Made by a program: the position numbers and the translations under genes. A stretch of DNA of 15,688 bases from the NCBI GenBank assembly GCA_041913505.1, contig JAYSFC010000089.1, positions 1 to 15,688 of the forward strand. The letters run 5' to 3'. The DNA is from JAYSFC01 sp041913505. Lineage in GTDB: Bacteria > Pseudomonadota > Gammaproteobacteria > Burkholderiales > Burkholderiaceae_C. Under the pieces are notes generated by a model. The model searched no databases, was not told where the DNA came from, and saw only the letters and a list, made by a program, of their open reading frames with translations. Within the stretch, counting starts at the first letter, position 1, and each line of letters starts with the position of its first letter. Positions 5,927-14,000 of the stretch are shown one piece after another.

Positions 5927-7162
5927 ATGAATTTTGCTATTAAAGCAGTAGCTGCTTCCGTAATTCTGGCAAGCGCTGGCGGAGCATTCGCTCAAAAGGG
6001 CGAAACCGTCAAGATCGCATGGCTGGACCCTCTTTCGGGCCTCATGGCTGCCGTGGGAACCAACCAGCTCAAGAGCTTCCAGTTCCTCGCCGAAGAGTTC
6101 AACAAGAAGAATGCCTCGGGCGTGAAGTTCGAGGTCATCGGCATCGACAACAAGCTCTCGCCGCAGGAAACCACAAGCGCGCTGCGCTCGGCCATGGACC
6201 AGGGCGCGCGCTACGTGGTGCAGGGCAACGGATCGGGCCCCGCGCTGGCCATCATCGACGCGCTGGAAAAGCACAACGCGCGCAACCCCGGCAAGGAGGT
6301 GGTGTACCTCAACTACGCGGCCGTGGACCCCGACCTCACCAACAGCAAGTGCAGCTACTGGCATTTCCGCCTCGACGCCGACACGTCGATGAAGATGGAG
6401 GCGCTGACCACGTACATGAAGGACTTGCCCGAGGTCAAGAAGGTCTACCTCATCAACCAGAACTACTCGCACGGCCATCAGGTTGCCAAGTACGCCAAGG
6501 AGATGATGAAGCGCAAGCGCCCCGACGTGCAGTTCGTGGGTGACGACCTGCACCCCCTCGCGCAGGTGCGCGACTTCTCGCCCTACATCGCCAAGATCAA
6601 GGCCTCGGGCGCCGACAGCGTGATCACGGGCAACTGGGGCTCCGACCTCGCGCTGCTCATCAAGGCCGCCAACGATGCGGGCCTGAATAACGTCAACTTC
6701 TACACCTACTACGGCGCTGTAACGGGCAGCCCCACGGCCATGGGCGCAGGCGCGGCGGGCCGCGTGTACATGGTCTCGTATTCGCACATGAACCTGCCGG
6801 GGCCGCTGCACCAGATCGTGGTGGACTACAAGAAGAAGTTCAACGACGACATGTACACGGGCGCGGTCTACCACGCCTATTCCATGCTCGACGCGGCATT
6901 CGCGAAAACCAAGTCCACCGATCCCGTGAAGGTGGCGGCCGCGCTGGAGGGCATGCGCTTCAACAGCTTCAATGGCGAAGTGGAGATGCGCAAGACCGAC
7001 CACCAGCTGCAGCAGGGCCTGTTCATCTCCAAGTGGGAGAAGGCGGGAGGCAAGTACCCCATCGACTCGGAGAGCACGGGCTATACCTTCGTGCCGGTGA
7101 AGTACTACGAGCCCTACGTGGCGAGCACGCCGACCTCGTGCCAGATGAAGCGCCCGTCCTGA
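5927..7162 (+). CDS. livK: Branched-chain-amino-acid-type (HAAT) ABC transporter, periplasmic substrate-binding protein
   Basis: A 411-residue periplasmic binding protein. Residues 1-22 form a signal peptide (MNFAIKAVAASVILASAGGA...) cleaved after AFA, before QKG; there is no lipobox. The mature start GETVKIAWLDPLSGLMAAVG is the type I fold signature of LivJ/LivK proteins, and the Asp/Asn-rich ligand-binding lobes continue to the end (SESTGYTFVPVKYYEPYVA). AGGAGA (5915-5920) lies six bases before the ATG. The first gene of livKHMGF, it delivers ligand to the LivHM channel. HAAT receptors bind leucine-type amino acids but also amides, aromatic and other small carboxylates, and the adjacent acyl-CoA ligase suggests a carboxylate; this is inference. 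The signal-peptide DNA (5934-5997) is AT-rich and shares a spaced motif pattern with a patch in selO. Confidence 0.93.
   Translation: MNFAIKAVAASVILASAGGAFAQKGETVKIAWLDPLSGLMAAVGTNQLKSFQFLAEEFNKKNASGVKFEVIGIDNKLSPQETTSALRSAMDQGARYVVQGNGSGPALAIIDALEKHNARNPGKEVVYLNYAAVDPDLTNSKCSYWHFRLDADTSMKMEALTTYMKDLPEVKKVYLINQNYSHGHQVAKYAKEMMKRKRPDVQFVGDDLHPLAQVRDFSPYIAKIKASGADSVITGNWGSDLALLIKAANDAGLNNVNFYTYYGAVTGSPTAMGAGAAGRVYMVSYSHMNLPGPLHQIVVDYKKKFNDDMYTGAVYHAYSMLDAAFAKTKSTDPVKVAAALEGMRFNSFNGEVEMRKTDHQLQQGLFISKWEKAGGKYPIDSESTGYTFVPVKYYEPYVASTPTSCQMKRPS
5934..5997 (+). repeat. Copy B of a suspected dispersed small repeat, forming the livK signal peptide
   Basis: 64 bases, about 48% G+C (31 of 64) in a GC-rich neighbourhood. 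Anchors TTGCTAT, AGCTG, CAAGC and GCTCAAAA are spaced 9, 15 and 15 bases apart, against 9, 15 and 18 in selO (1848-1914, minus strand). By hand about 37 of 62 aligned bases are identical with one three-base gap. The reading frame relative to the shared pattern differs from that in selO (GCT-ATT here, G-CTA-T there), so shared protein ancestry cannot explain the match. It encodes nearly the whole signal peptide. Confidence 0.45.
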
Positions 7163-7182
7163 CGCTGGCACATCTCCCTTCG

Positions 7183-7210
7183 AGGCCCGACTCCCCTCGG
7201 GCCTTTTTTT
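7183..7210 (+). terminator. Rho-independent terminator between livK and livH
   Basis: Perfect eight-base stem AGGCCCGA/TCGGGCCT (7183-7190 with 7197-7204) with a CTCCCC loop, running straight into seven T (7204-7210). It begins 20 bases after the livK stop and ends 21 bases before the livH start. This is a textbook intrinsic terminator. Because livH-F lack any other obvious promoter, it probably acts as a partial terminator that lets most transcripts end after livK and a fraction continue into the channel genes. Confidence 0.9.
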
Positions 7211-7231
7211 CACCCCTCACAAAGAGTTTCG

Positions 7232-8185
7232 ATGAGTCTTGAGTTTTTCACGATCTCTCTGCTCAACGGCGTCAGCTACGGGCTGCTGCTGTTCATGCTG
7301 AGTTCGGGCCTCACGCTGATTTTCAGCATGATGGGGGTGCTCAACTTCGCGCACACCAGCTTCTACATGCTCGGCGCCTATTTCGCGTACACGATCTCGG
7401 GTGTGCTGGGTTTCTGGCCCGCGCTCATCATGGCGCCGCTGCTCGTGGGGGCGCTGGGCGCGGCCTTCGAGCGCTATAGCCTGCGCCGCGTGCACAAGTT
7501 CGGCCATGTGCCCGAGCTGCTCGTCACGTTCGGCCTGTCGTACCTCATCCTGGAGCTTGTGCAGCTCGTGTGGGGGCGCTCCACGGTGCCCTATGGCCTG
7601 CCCGAGCAGCTGCAGGGGCCGCTGTTCACGCTGTACGGCACGCAGTTCCCCAAGTCGCGCTCGTTCGTGATGCTCGTGGCGCTGCTGATGCTGCTGTCGG
7701 TGTGGCTGCTGCTCACGCGCACGCGCATCGGCCTGGTGATCCAGGCCGCGCTCAAGTACCCCGAGATGGTCGAGGCACTGGGCCACAACGTGCCGCGCGT
7801 GTTCATGCTCGTCTTCGGCGGCGGCTGCGCGCTGGCGGGCCTGGCCGGCGTGATTGGCGGCAACACCTACGTGACCGAGCCCGCGATGGCGGGCTCTGTG
7901 GGGTCGATCATTTTCGTGGTGGTCGTCGTGGGCGGCATGGGGTCGCTGGCAGGGGCGTTCCTTGCATCGCTGCTCATCGGCGTCGTGCAGACCTTCGCCG
8001 TGGCGCTGGACTACTCGCTGGCCAGTGCCTTCGCGCTGGCCGGCGTCGCGGTGGACGAGCAGACCTTCGGCTGGCCGCTGCTCAAGCTCACGATCTCGCA
8101 GGTGGCGCCCATCCTGCCGTACCTGTTCCTCGTGCTGATCCTGATCTTCCGCCCCAAGGGCCTGCTGGGCACGCGGGAGGACTGA
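7232..8185 (+). CDS. livH: HAAT-family ABC transporter permease LivH
   Basis: A 317-residue inner-membrane permease with about eight hydrophobic segments. The N-terminus (FTISLLNGVSYGLLLFMLSS, GLTLIFSMMGVLNFAHTSFY, MLGAYFAYTISG) is the hallmark of LivH proteins: GLTLIFSMMGVLNFAHTSFYMLGAY aligns with the canonical GLTMVYGVLGIINFAHGEVYMIGAY-type block. Length is normal. AAAGAG at 7221-7226 is the likely ribosome binding site, five bases before the ATG. It pairs with LivM to form the translocation channel; LivG and LivF energise it. It lies just beyond the intrinsic terminator that follows livK and is four bases before livM, whose ribosome binding site (GGGAGG, 8175-8180) lies in the end of livH. 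Confidence 0.95.
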   Translation: MSLEFFTISLLNGVSYGLLLFMLSSGLTLIFSMMGVLNFAHTSFYMLGAYFAYTISGVLGFWPALIMAPLLVGALGAAFERYSLRRVHKFGHVPELLVTFGLSYLILELVQLVWGRSTVPYGLPEQLQGPLFTLYGTQFPKSRSFVMLVALLMLLSVWLLLTRTRIGLVIQAALKYPEMVEALGHNVPRVFMLVFGGGCALAGLAGVIGGNTYVTEPAMAGSVGSIIFVVVVVGGMGSLAGAFLASLLIGVVQTFAVALDYSLASAFALAGVAVDEQTFGWPLLKLTISQVAPILPYLFLVLILIFRPKGLLGTRED

Positions 8186-8189
8186 CGCC

Positions 8190-9509
8190 ATGACTTCCAA
8201 CACTGCAACCACCACGCCCACGGCGTACTACCGTTTCAAGCCCTGGAATGTGGGCCGCATCGTCATCTGGGGGATGTTTGCGCTGCTGCTCATCGTGGCA
8301 CCGCACCTGTTCACCAGCAGCCTGGCGCTGACCATGCTCTCGCAGATCGGCTACCTCATCATCATCTGCCTGTCGTACAACATCCTGCTGGGGCAGGGCG
8401 GCATGCTGTCCTTCGGCCATGCCGTGTACACGGGCCTGGGCTCGTTCATCGCCATCCACGCGATCAACCTGGCGGGCAAGGGGCAGTTGCCGATTCCGCT
8501 CGTGCTCATGCCCATCGTGGGCGGCCTGGCGGGCATGTTCTTTGCCACGCTGCTGGGTTTCGTGACCACCAAGAAGTCGGGCACCACGTTCGCCATGATC
8601 ACGCTGGGGATCGGCGAGCTCGTGGCCTCCATGGCGCTGATGTTTCCCGAGTTCTTCGGCGGCGAGGGCGGCATCACCACAGACCGGGTGTACGGCCAGG
8701 GGCTGTTCGGCATCACCTTCGGGCCCGCCGTGCAGGTGTACTACCTGATCGCCGCGTACTGCTTTGTGTGCACTGCGCTCATGTACGCCTTCACGGGCAC
8801 GCCGCTGGGGCGCATTCTCAACGCCGTGCGCGACAACCCCGAGCGCGTGGAGTTCATCGGCTACAACACGCAGCGCGTGCGCTACTTCGCCTTCATCATC
8901 TCGGGCTTCTTTGCAGGCGTCGGCGGGGCACTGGCGGCCATCAACTTCGAGATCGTCACGGGTGCCGACAGCGTGAGCGTGGTGCGTTCGGGCGGCTACC
9001 TGCTGTTCACCTTCCTGGGCGGTGCGACGTTCTTCTTCGGGCCCATCATCGGTGCGGTGCTGCTGGTGTTCGCCTCGGTGCTGCTGTCGGAGCTGTCCAA
9101 GGCCTGGCTGCTGTACCTGGGCCTGGTGTTCCTGTTCATGGTGATGTACGCCCCGGGCGGTATCGCCAGCCTCATCATGATGAACCTGCGCCTGGCCAAG
9201 TACGGCAAGCTGCGCCAGCTGTGGACGGCCTACCTGGGCTTGGCGGGCACGGCGCTGGTGGCGGTGCTGGGCGCGGCCGCGATGATCGAGATGACCTACC
9301 ACCTGCAGCTCAACGCGGCGCTCGGGTCGCAGCTCACGTTCCTGGGCGCCACGCTCGACGCCAAGGGGCTGCCCAGCTGGTTCGGCGCGGGCTTCGTGGC
9401 GCTCACGGGTCTGGGCCTGTTCGAGCTGTGCCGCCGGCAGTTCCTGCGGCAATGGGGGCGCATCCAGGAAGAGATCGAGCACGAAATCAAGCGGGGGGAG
9501 GCGCTGTAA
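8190..9509 (+). CDS. livM: HAAT-family ABC transporter permease LivM, with C-terminal extension
   Basis: A 439-residue inner-membrane permease. The core has LivM hallmarks: GYLIIICLSYNILLGQGGML, SFGHAVYTGLGSF, the long cytoplasmic loop RILNAVRDNPERVEFIGYNT, and the end motif YAPGGIASLIM near residue 328. After that point a normal LivM would nearly stop, but this protein continues for about 110 residues with two further hydrophobic segments (around WTAYLGLAGTALVAVLGAAA and WFGAGFVALTGLGLFEL) and a charged cytoplasmic-looking tail (WGRIQEEIEHEIKRG). The extension could interact with LivG/LivF or another protein; it has no domain I recognise. The TAA stop overlaps the livG ATG by one base. The N-terminal 15 residues are Thr-rich and soluble. 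Confidence 0.93.
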   Translation: MTSNTATTTPTAYYRFKPWNVGRIVIWGMFALLLIVAPHLFTSSLALTMLSQIGYLIIICLSYNILLGQGGMLSFGHAVYTGLGSFIAIHAINLAGKGQLPIPLVLMPIVGGLAGMFFATLLGFVTTKKSGTTFAMITLGIGELVASMALMFPEFFGGEGGITTDRVYGQGLFGITFGPAVQVYYLIAAYCFVCTALMYAFTGTPLGRILNAVRDNPERVEFIGYNTQRVRYFAFIISGFFAGVGGALAAINFEIVTGADSVSVVRSGGYLLFTFLGGATFFFGPIIGAVLLVFASVLLSELSKAWLLYLGLVFLFMVMYAPGGIASLIMMNLRLAKYGKLRQLWTAYLGLAGTALVAVLGAAAMIEMTYHLQLNAALGSQLTFLGATLDAKGLPSWFGAGFVALTGLGLFELCRRQFLRQWGRIQEEIEHEIKRGEAL

Positions 9510-10288
9510 TGACCAACGCAACCTGTGCGCTGGAGCTGCGCGACCTGCGTAAACGCTTCGGCAAGACGGAGATCATCCGGGGCGCCAACCTGGCCGTGAA
9601 GGCCGGCGAGCGCGTGGCCATCATCGGCCCCAACGGCGCTGGCAAGTCCACGCTGTTCAACCTCATCAGCGGGCGCTTCGCGCCTACGAGCGGCGAGGTG
9701 CTGCTGCACGGCGCGCGCATCGACGGCCGCAAGCCCTTCGAGATCAACCGCATGGGGCTGTCGCGCAGCTTCCAGATCACGAACATCTTTCCCAAGCTCA
9801 GCGTGTTCGAGAACCTGCGCTGCGGCGTGCTATGGAGCCTGGGCTACCGCTACGCGTTCTGGCGCTTTCTCTCGGGGCTCAAGGACGCCAATGAACGCGC
9901 CACGCAGCTCATGGAGATGATCAAGCTCGAGAAGAAGCGCGACACGCTCGCAATCAACCTTACCTATGCCGAGCAGCGCGCGCTGGAGATCGGCATCACC
10001 ATCGCAGGCGGCGCGAGCGTGATCCTGCTGGACGAGCCCACGGCCGGCATGAGCAAGAGCGAGACCACGCGCTTCATCCACCTGATCAAGGAGGTGACCG
10101 AGGGCCGCACACTGCTCACGGTGGAGCACGACATGGGCGTGGTGTTCGGCCTGGCCGACAAGATCGCCGTGGTGGTCTACGGCGAGGTGATCGCTTTCGA
10201 TACCCCCGAGGCCGTGCGTGCCAATCCGCGTGTGCAAGAGGCCTATCTGGGCTCGGTGATCGCGCAGCAGCAGGCGGAGGGCCACTGA
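9509..10288 (+). CDS. livG: HAAT-family ABC transporter ATP-binding protein LivG
   Basis: A 259-residue ATPase subunit. Walker A is GPNGAGKST (40-48) with its lysine K46; the signature region is the LivG-type LTYAEQRALEIG rather than LSGGQ; Walker B is VILLDEPTAGMS; the switch histidine is in LLTVEHDM. The block NRMGLSRSFQITNIFPKLSVF is typical of LivG. Its start is ATG 9509, which overlaps the livM stop (TAATG) and is preceded by GGAGG (9497-9501) at seven bases; open frame upstream of this is shadow inside livM. It hydrolyses ATP with LivF on the cytoplasmic face of the LivHM channel. All catalytic residues are present, unlike LivF. Confidence 0.96.
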   Translation: MTNATCALELRDLRKRFGKTEIIRGANLAVKAGERVAIIGPNGAGKSTLFNLISGRFAPTSGEVLLHGARIDGRKPFEINRMGLSRSFQITNIFPKLSVFENLRCGVLWSLGYRYAFWRFLSGLKDANERATQLMEMIKLEKKRDTLAINLTYAEQRALEIGITIAGGASVILLDEPTAGMSKSETTRFIHLIKEVTEGRTLLTVEHDMGVVFGLADKIAVVVYGEVIAFDTPEAVRANPRVQEAYLGSVIAQQQAEGH

Positions 10289-10289
10289 G

Positions 10290-10985
10290 ATGCTGAAGAT
10301 AGAAAACCTGCACGCCTACTATGGCAAGAGCCACGTGCTGCACGGTGTGAGCTTCGACGTGCAGCCCGGCGAGATCGTCGCGCTGCTGGGCCGCAACGGC
10401 TCGGGCCGCTCCACCACGGCCAAGGCCATCATGGGCCTGGTGGACTGGGAGGGCACCCTGCAATGGAAGGGCCAGAACCTCAACGGCAAAAAGGCCTACG
10501 AAATTGCCCACCTGGGCCTGGGCTACGTGCCCGAGAGCCGCGACGTGTTTCCCAACCTCACGGTGCACCAGAACCTGCTGCTGGGCCAGAAGGGCCGCGG
10601 CAAGGGCAGCCGCTGGAGCTTCGACGACATGTACGCGATGTTCCCGCGCCTCAAGGAGCGCCAGCACATCGAGGCGGGCGTGATGTCGGGTGGCGAGCAA
10701 CAGATGCTCACGCTGTGCCGCACGCTCATGGGCGACCCTGACCTCATCATCATCGACGAGCCCACCGAGGGGCTTGCTCCAAAAATAGTGGAGCTGGTGG
10801 GCGAGTACCTCACAAAGATCAAGGCGCGTGGTGTCTCGGTGCTGCTGATCGAGCAGAAGCTCACCATCGCCATGACCATCTCCGACCGCGCGCTCGTCAT
10901 GGGGCACGGCAGCATCGTGTTCCAGGGCACGCCCGATGAGCTGCGCGCCAACACTTATGTGCGCAAGGAGTGGCTGGAGGTGTGA
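10290..10985 (+). CDS. livF: HAAT-family ABC transporter ATP-binding protein LivF, variant Walker A
   Basis: A 231-residue ATPase subunit, last gene of the transporter. LivF features: MLKIENLHAYYGKSHVLHGV start, LGYVPESRDVFPNLTVHQNL, signature MSGGEQQML, Walker B LIIIDEPTEGLAP. Walker A reads GRNGSGRST (34-42): the phosphate-binding lysine is Arg at position 40, codon CGC. The usual switch histidine is Gln in LLIEQKL, which is common in LivF. Together these suggest this site may be weakened while LivG drives transport. The start follows livG by one base, with GGAGG (10276-10280) nine bases before. It ends 19 bases from the convergent diguanylate cyclase gene. The stretch at 10776-10795 includes the rare codon ATA but is otherwise ordinary. 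Confidence 0.95.
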   Translation: MLKIENLHAYYGKSHVLHGVSFDVQPGEIVALLGRNGSGRSTTAKAIMGLVDWEGTLQWKGQNLNGKKAYEIAHLGLGYVPESRDVFPNLTVHQNLLLGQKGRGKGSRWSFDDMYAMFPRLKERQHIEAGVMSGGEQQMLTLCRTLMGDPDLIIIDEPTEGLAPKIVELVGEYLTKIKARGVSVLLIEQKLTIAMTISDRALVMGHGSIVFQGTPDELRANTYVRKEWLEV

Positions 10986-10994
10986 CGGGCGTGC

Positions 10995-11025
10995 ATGGCG
11001 GCGCCTACGGCAGTGCCGGCGCCAT
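10995..11025. terminator. Weak stem-loop at the convergent livF / diguanylate cyclase ends
   Basis: ATGGCG (10995-11000) can pair with CGCCAT (11020-11025); alternatively GGCGCC at 11000-11005 pairs with GGCGCC at 11018-11023. It lies 10 bases after the livF stop and covers the last codons of the opposing gene. There is no T-run on either strand, so evidence for a terminator is only positional. Confidence 0.25.
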
Positions 11026-14000
11026 CTGCGGAAGCTCCGGGCTCCATGGCGTGGAGCGGTTGCGACCGTTGCGCTTGGAGAAGTAGAGCGCGGCATCGGC
11101 GCGCTCCAGGCAAGCTTCAACAGACGCATCGTCGGGCCTAAGGGCATAGACCCCCAGGCTCACGGTGAAGGGGATGGTGCCGGCCGTCTCCAAGGTCGCC
11201 GCGTGCGTGGCGATCGCATGGCGCAGTGCCTCGGCGCGCCGCAGCCCGGTGGCTTCGTCGGCGCCGGGTAGCAGCACTGCGAACTCCTCGCCGCCCAGCC
11301 GTCCCACCATGTCGTCCCGGCGCAGCTCCTGCGTCACGGTGGCCACCAGGTGCCGCAGTACCACGTCGCCCACCGCGTGCCCGTAGGTGTCGTTGACGCG
11401 CTTGAAGTGGTCGATGTCCAGCATGATGAGCACGGCGCTGCGCGTTATGCCGATGCGCAGGTGCTCCAGTTCCATGTCCATGCGCTCCAGGAAGGCACGC
11501 CGGTTGGGGATGCTCGTGAGCGCATCGGTGGAGGCTAGAGTCTCCAGCTGCGACTCGCGGCGCTTGCGGTCGGTGACGTCGTGCAGCACCCAACACTCGC
11601 CTAGCGGGCGAGCGTTGTCCCGCAGGGGCAGCCAGGCGACTTCCAGGTAGCGGCCCTCGGGCAGCGCGAGCACCGTGCGCTGGGGGGGCGTGGCCGGGGC
11701 GTTCAGGCCGGGGGCACCTGTGTCCGCCGGAGTGCTCAGCATGGCCGCCAGCGGCGCGGGCAGGTGCGGCGCGAGTCCGGCCACCGTCTGGCCCACAAGG
11801 GCCTCGGGCGGCAGCTTCAGGCGCAGCGTATCAACCAGCATCTGGTTGGCCGCCACGATGCGCTGGTCCACGACCTCGGTAACGAGGATGCCTGACGGGA
11901 AGCGCTCGATGATCGCCTCCAGGCGGCGCTGGGCCAGCGCAAGGGCGGCTTCGGCGCGATGCCGAGCGTCGGTGTCGAGCAGGGTCCAGATCACGTTGCC
12001 GTCGATGTCGTCGGGGTCCAGCAGCGAACCCTGCATGTCGAACCAGTGCTGCTCGCCGCCGGGCACGCGCAGTGCCCATTCGGCGCGCACCGTGCCCTCG
12101 GCCTTGAGCAGCCTGTAGAGTTCGCCGAACTCCATGAAGCTCTCTTCGCTGTAGTGCAGCGTGCGGAACGAGGCGGTCCCCGTGGCCTTGCCAGCGGGCA
12201 GGCCGAACATGCGTGCCGCGCGCTCGTTGGCGTAGAGGATGTCGCGCTGGGGGCTGGCGACGAGGACCAGGGCGCTGCTCCGGTCGAGCAGTGCCTTGAC
12301 GAGGTGGGACTGCTCCACGCGCTGCTGGATGTCCGTGTGCGTGCCCAGCATGCGCAGGGGGCGTCCGTGTTCGTCGCGCTGCGTGACCTCGCCGCGCGAC
12401 TCGACCCACAGCCATGCGCCCGATGCGGTACGCAGGCGCATTTCCACCCGGAAGTCCTGCCCGTGGTCGAGGTGCGCGCGCAACTGGGCGTCCACGCGCT
12501 TGTGCTCGTTCGGGTGCACACGTGCGAGGAAGTCCTCGAACCGCAGCGGGAAGGCCTGGTTCGCATAGCCCAGCATCGCGTAGCAGCGTTCGTCCCAGCG
12601 GATTCGGTCGGCTTCGCAGTCCCACTGCCACAGGCCGTCGCGCACCGCGCCGAAGGTCAGCCGCAGGCGTTCCTCGCTGTAGCGCAGCGCTTCCTGCAGG
12701 GCTTGATCCTGGCTCACGTCGTGGATGTAGCCATGCCACAGGAGCGTGCCGTCTTCTTCCCGCTGGGGCTTGGCATGCCCGTGCAGCCAGTGGAGCGTCC
12801 CGTCCAGGTATTTCACGCGGTACTTGTGGTCCCACGGGCTGCCCGTGCGGATGCATTCCTCGATGGAGGCGCGCAGCACCCGCAGGTCCTGGGGGTGGAT
12901 GCGCTCGGCGAGCCCCGCGCCATCGGCGCCGCCCTGCTGCGGCGCTAGGCAGTGCATTTCGAAAAAGCCGGGGCTCGCGAAGGGAAATGTGCGCTGGCCT
13001 GCCGGGCTGATGTGGAACTGGAACAGGCCTCCGGGCACTTCCTGCGCCAGTTGCATGAAACGGCGCTCGCTCTGGATGCGGCGCGCGTCTGTGCGCTGGC
13101 GCTGGATGGCCAGCCACGCGGTCAGCAGCACGCCCAGCAGGATGAGGGCGGTTCCCACACCGTTGCGCACCAGGTTGCGGCGCAGGGTGTCCTGCAGCGG
13201 GCCGAACACCGCGGCCCGGTCCAGGCCCGCGCTCACGATGAGCGGAAAACCCTCCACGCGGTTCCAGGCATACAGGCGGTCGCCCTGGTCGATCGACGTC
13301 TGGGCCTCGAAGGTGCCATGCTGCAGCGATGGCGTGAACAGGGCGAGCCGCTCCTCGGACACCGACGTGCCCAGCACGGCCTCCTGGTTCTGGGAGCGTG
13401 CGAGGTAGGTGCCGTCGTCGCGCAGCAGAAGGATCACGTCCTCGGGGCGTTCGAAGACCGCCTGGAAATACTGGGCGATGTAGTCGGGCGAGAGGGATAG
13501 CACCAGTACGCCGATGAACCGGCCATCGCGGTGCAGCGCGCGGCTGAGCTGAATCGACCAGCGGTTGGATACCCGGCCCAGGACAGGGCGGCCCACGAAC
13601 AGGCCGGCCCGCTCCTGGCCCAGATGGGCCTTGAAATGCTCGCGGTCGCGGATGGATACCTGAGCCGGCGCTTCGCCGCTCTTGCGGGTGCTGGAGTACA
13701 CGACGAGGCCGTCCGCATCGGCCACCCCCACCTGGATGACGGTGCCCTTGGGGTAGGTTTCTATCGCTGTGCGCACGGCCCGCTCAAAGGCGGCCTGATC
13801 CCCCGCCTCGTACTCGCTTTCCATGCCCTGCAGCGTGTAGTCCAGCCCGGATAGCAGCGTTTGCACCTGGACTGAAATGGCCCGTGACATCTGGCCCACC
13901 CGCAACCAGGTCTGCGCCTTTGTGTAGCTTTGCTGGTGTCGATGGCTGCCCAGCAGCATGGTCCAGTACGCGGCCGTGGCAAACAGCACGAGGCAGATCC

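Noticed and set aside
5879..7213. 444-codon minus-strand open frame opposite livK
   Set aside because: Low-complexity His/Arg/Val/Leu composition typical of antisense frames; livK on the plus strand has signal peptide and family signature.
8768..9508. N-terminal extension of livG into livM in another frame
   Set aside because: The protein upstream of 9509 is Arg/Gly-rich without homology, and the ATG at 9509 has a good ribosome binding site and the classic overlap with the livM stop.
8088..9521. 477-codon minus-strand open frame opposite livM
   Set aside because: Gln/Arg/His-rich with no recognisable domain and fully antisense to livM; judged a compositional shadow.
10776..10840. AT-rich stretch in livF (GCTCCAAAAATAGTGGAGCTG) resembling the repeat
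   Set aside because: The distance between GCT and AGCTG is two bases longer than in the other two copies, and the encoded residues (LAPKIVELV) are normal for LivF, so ordinary coding explains it.
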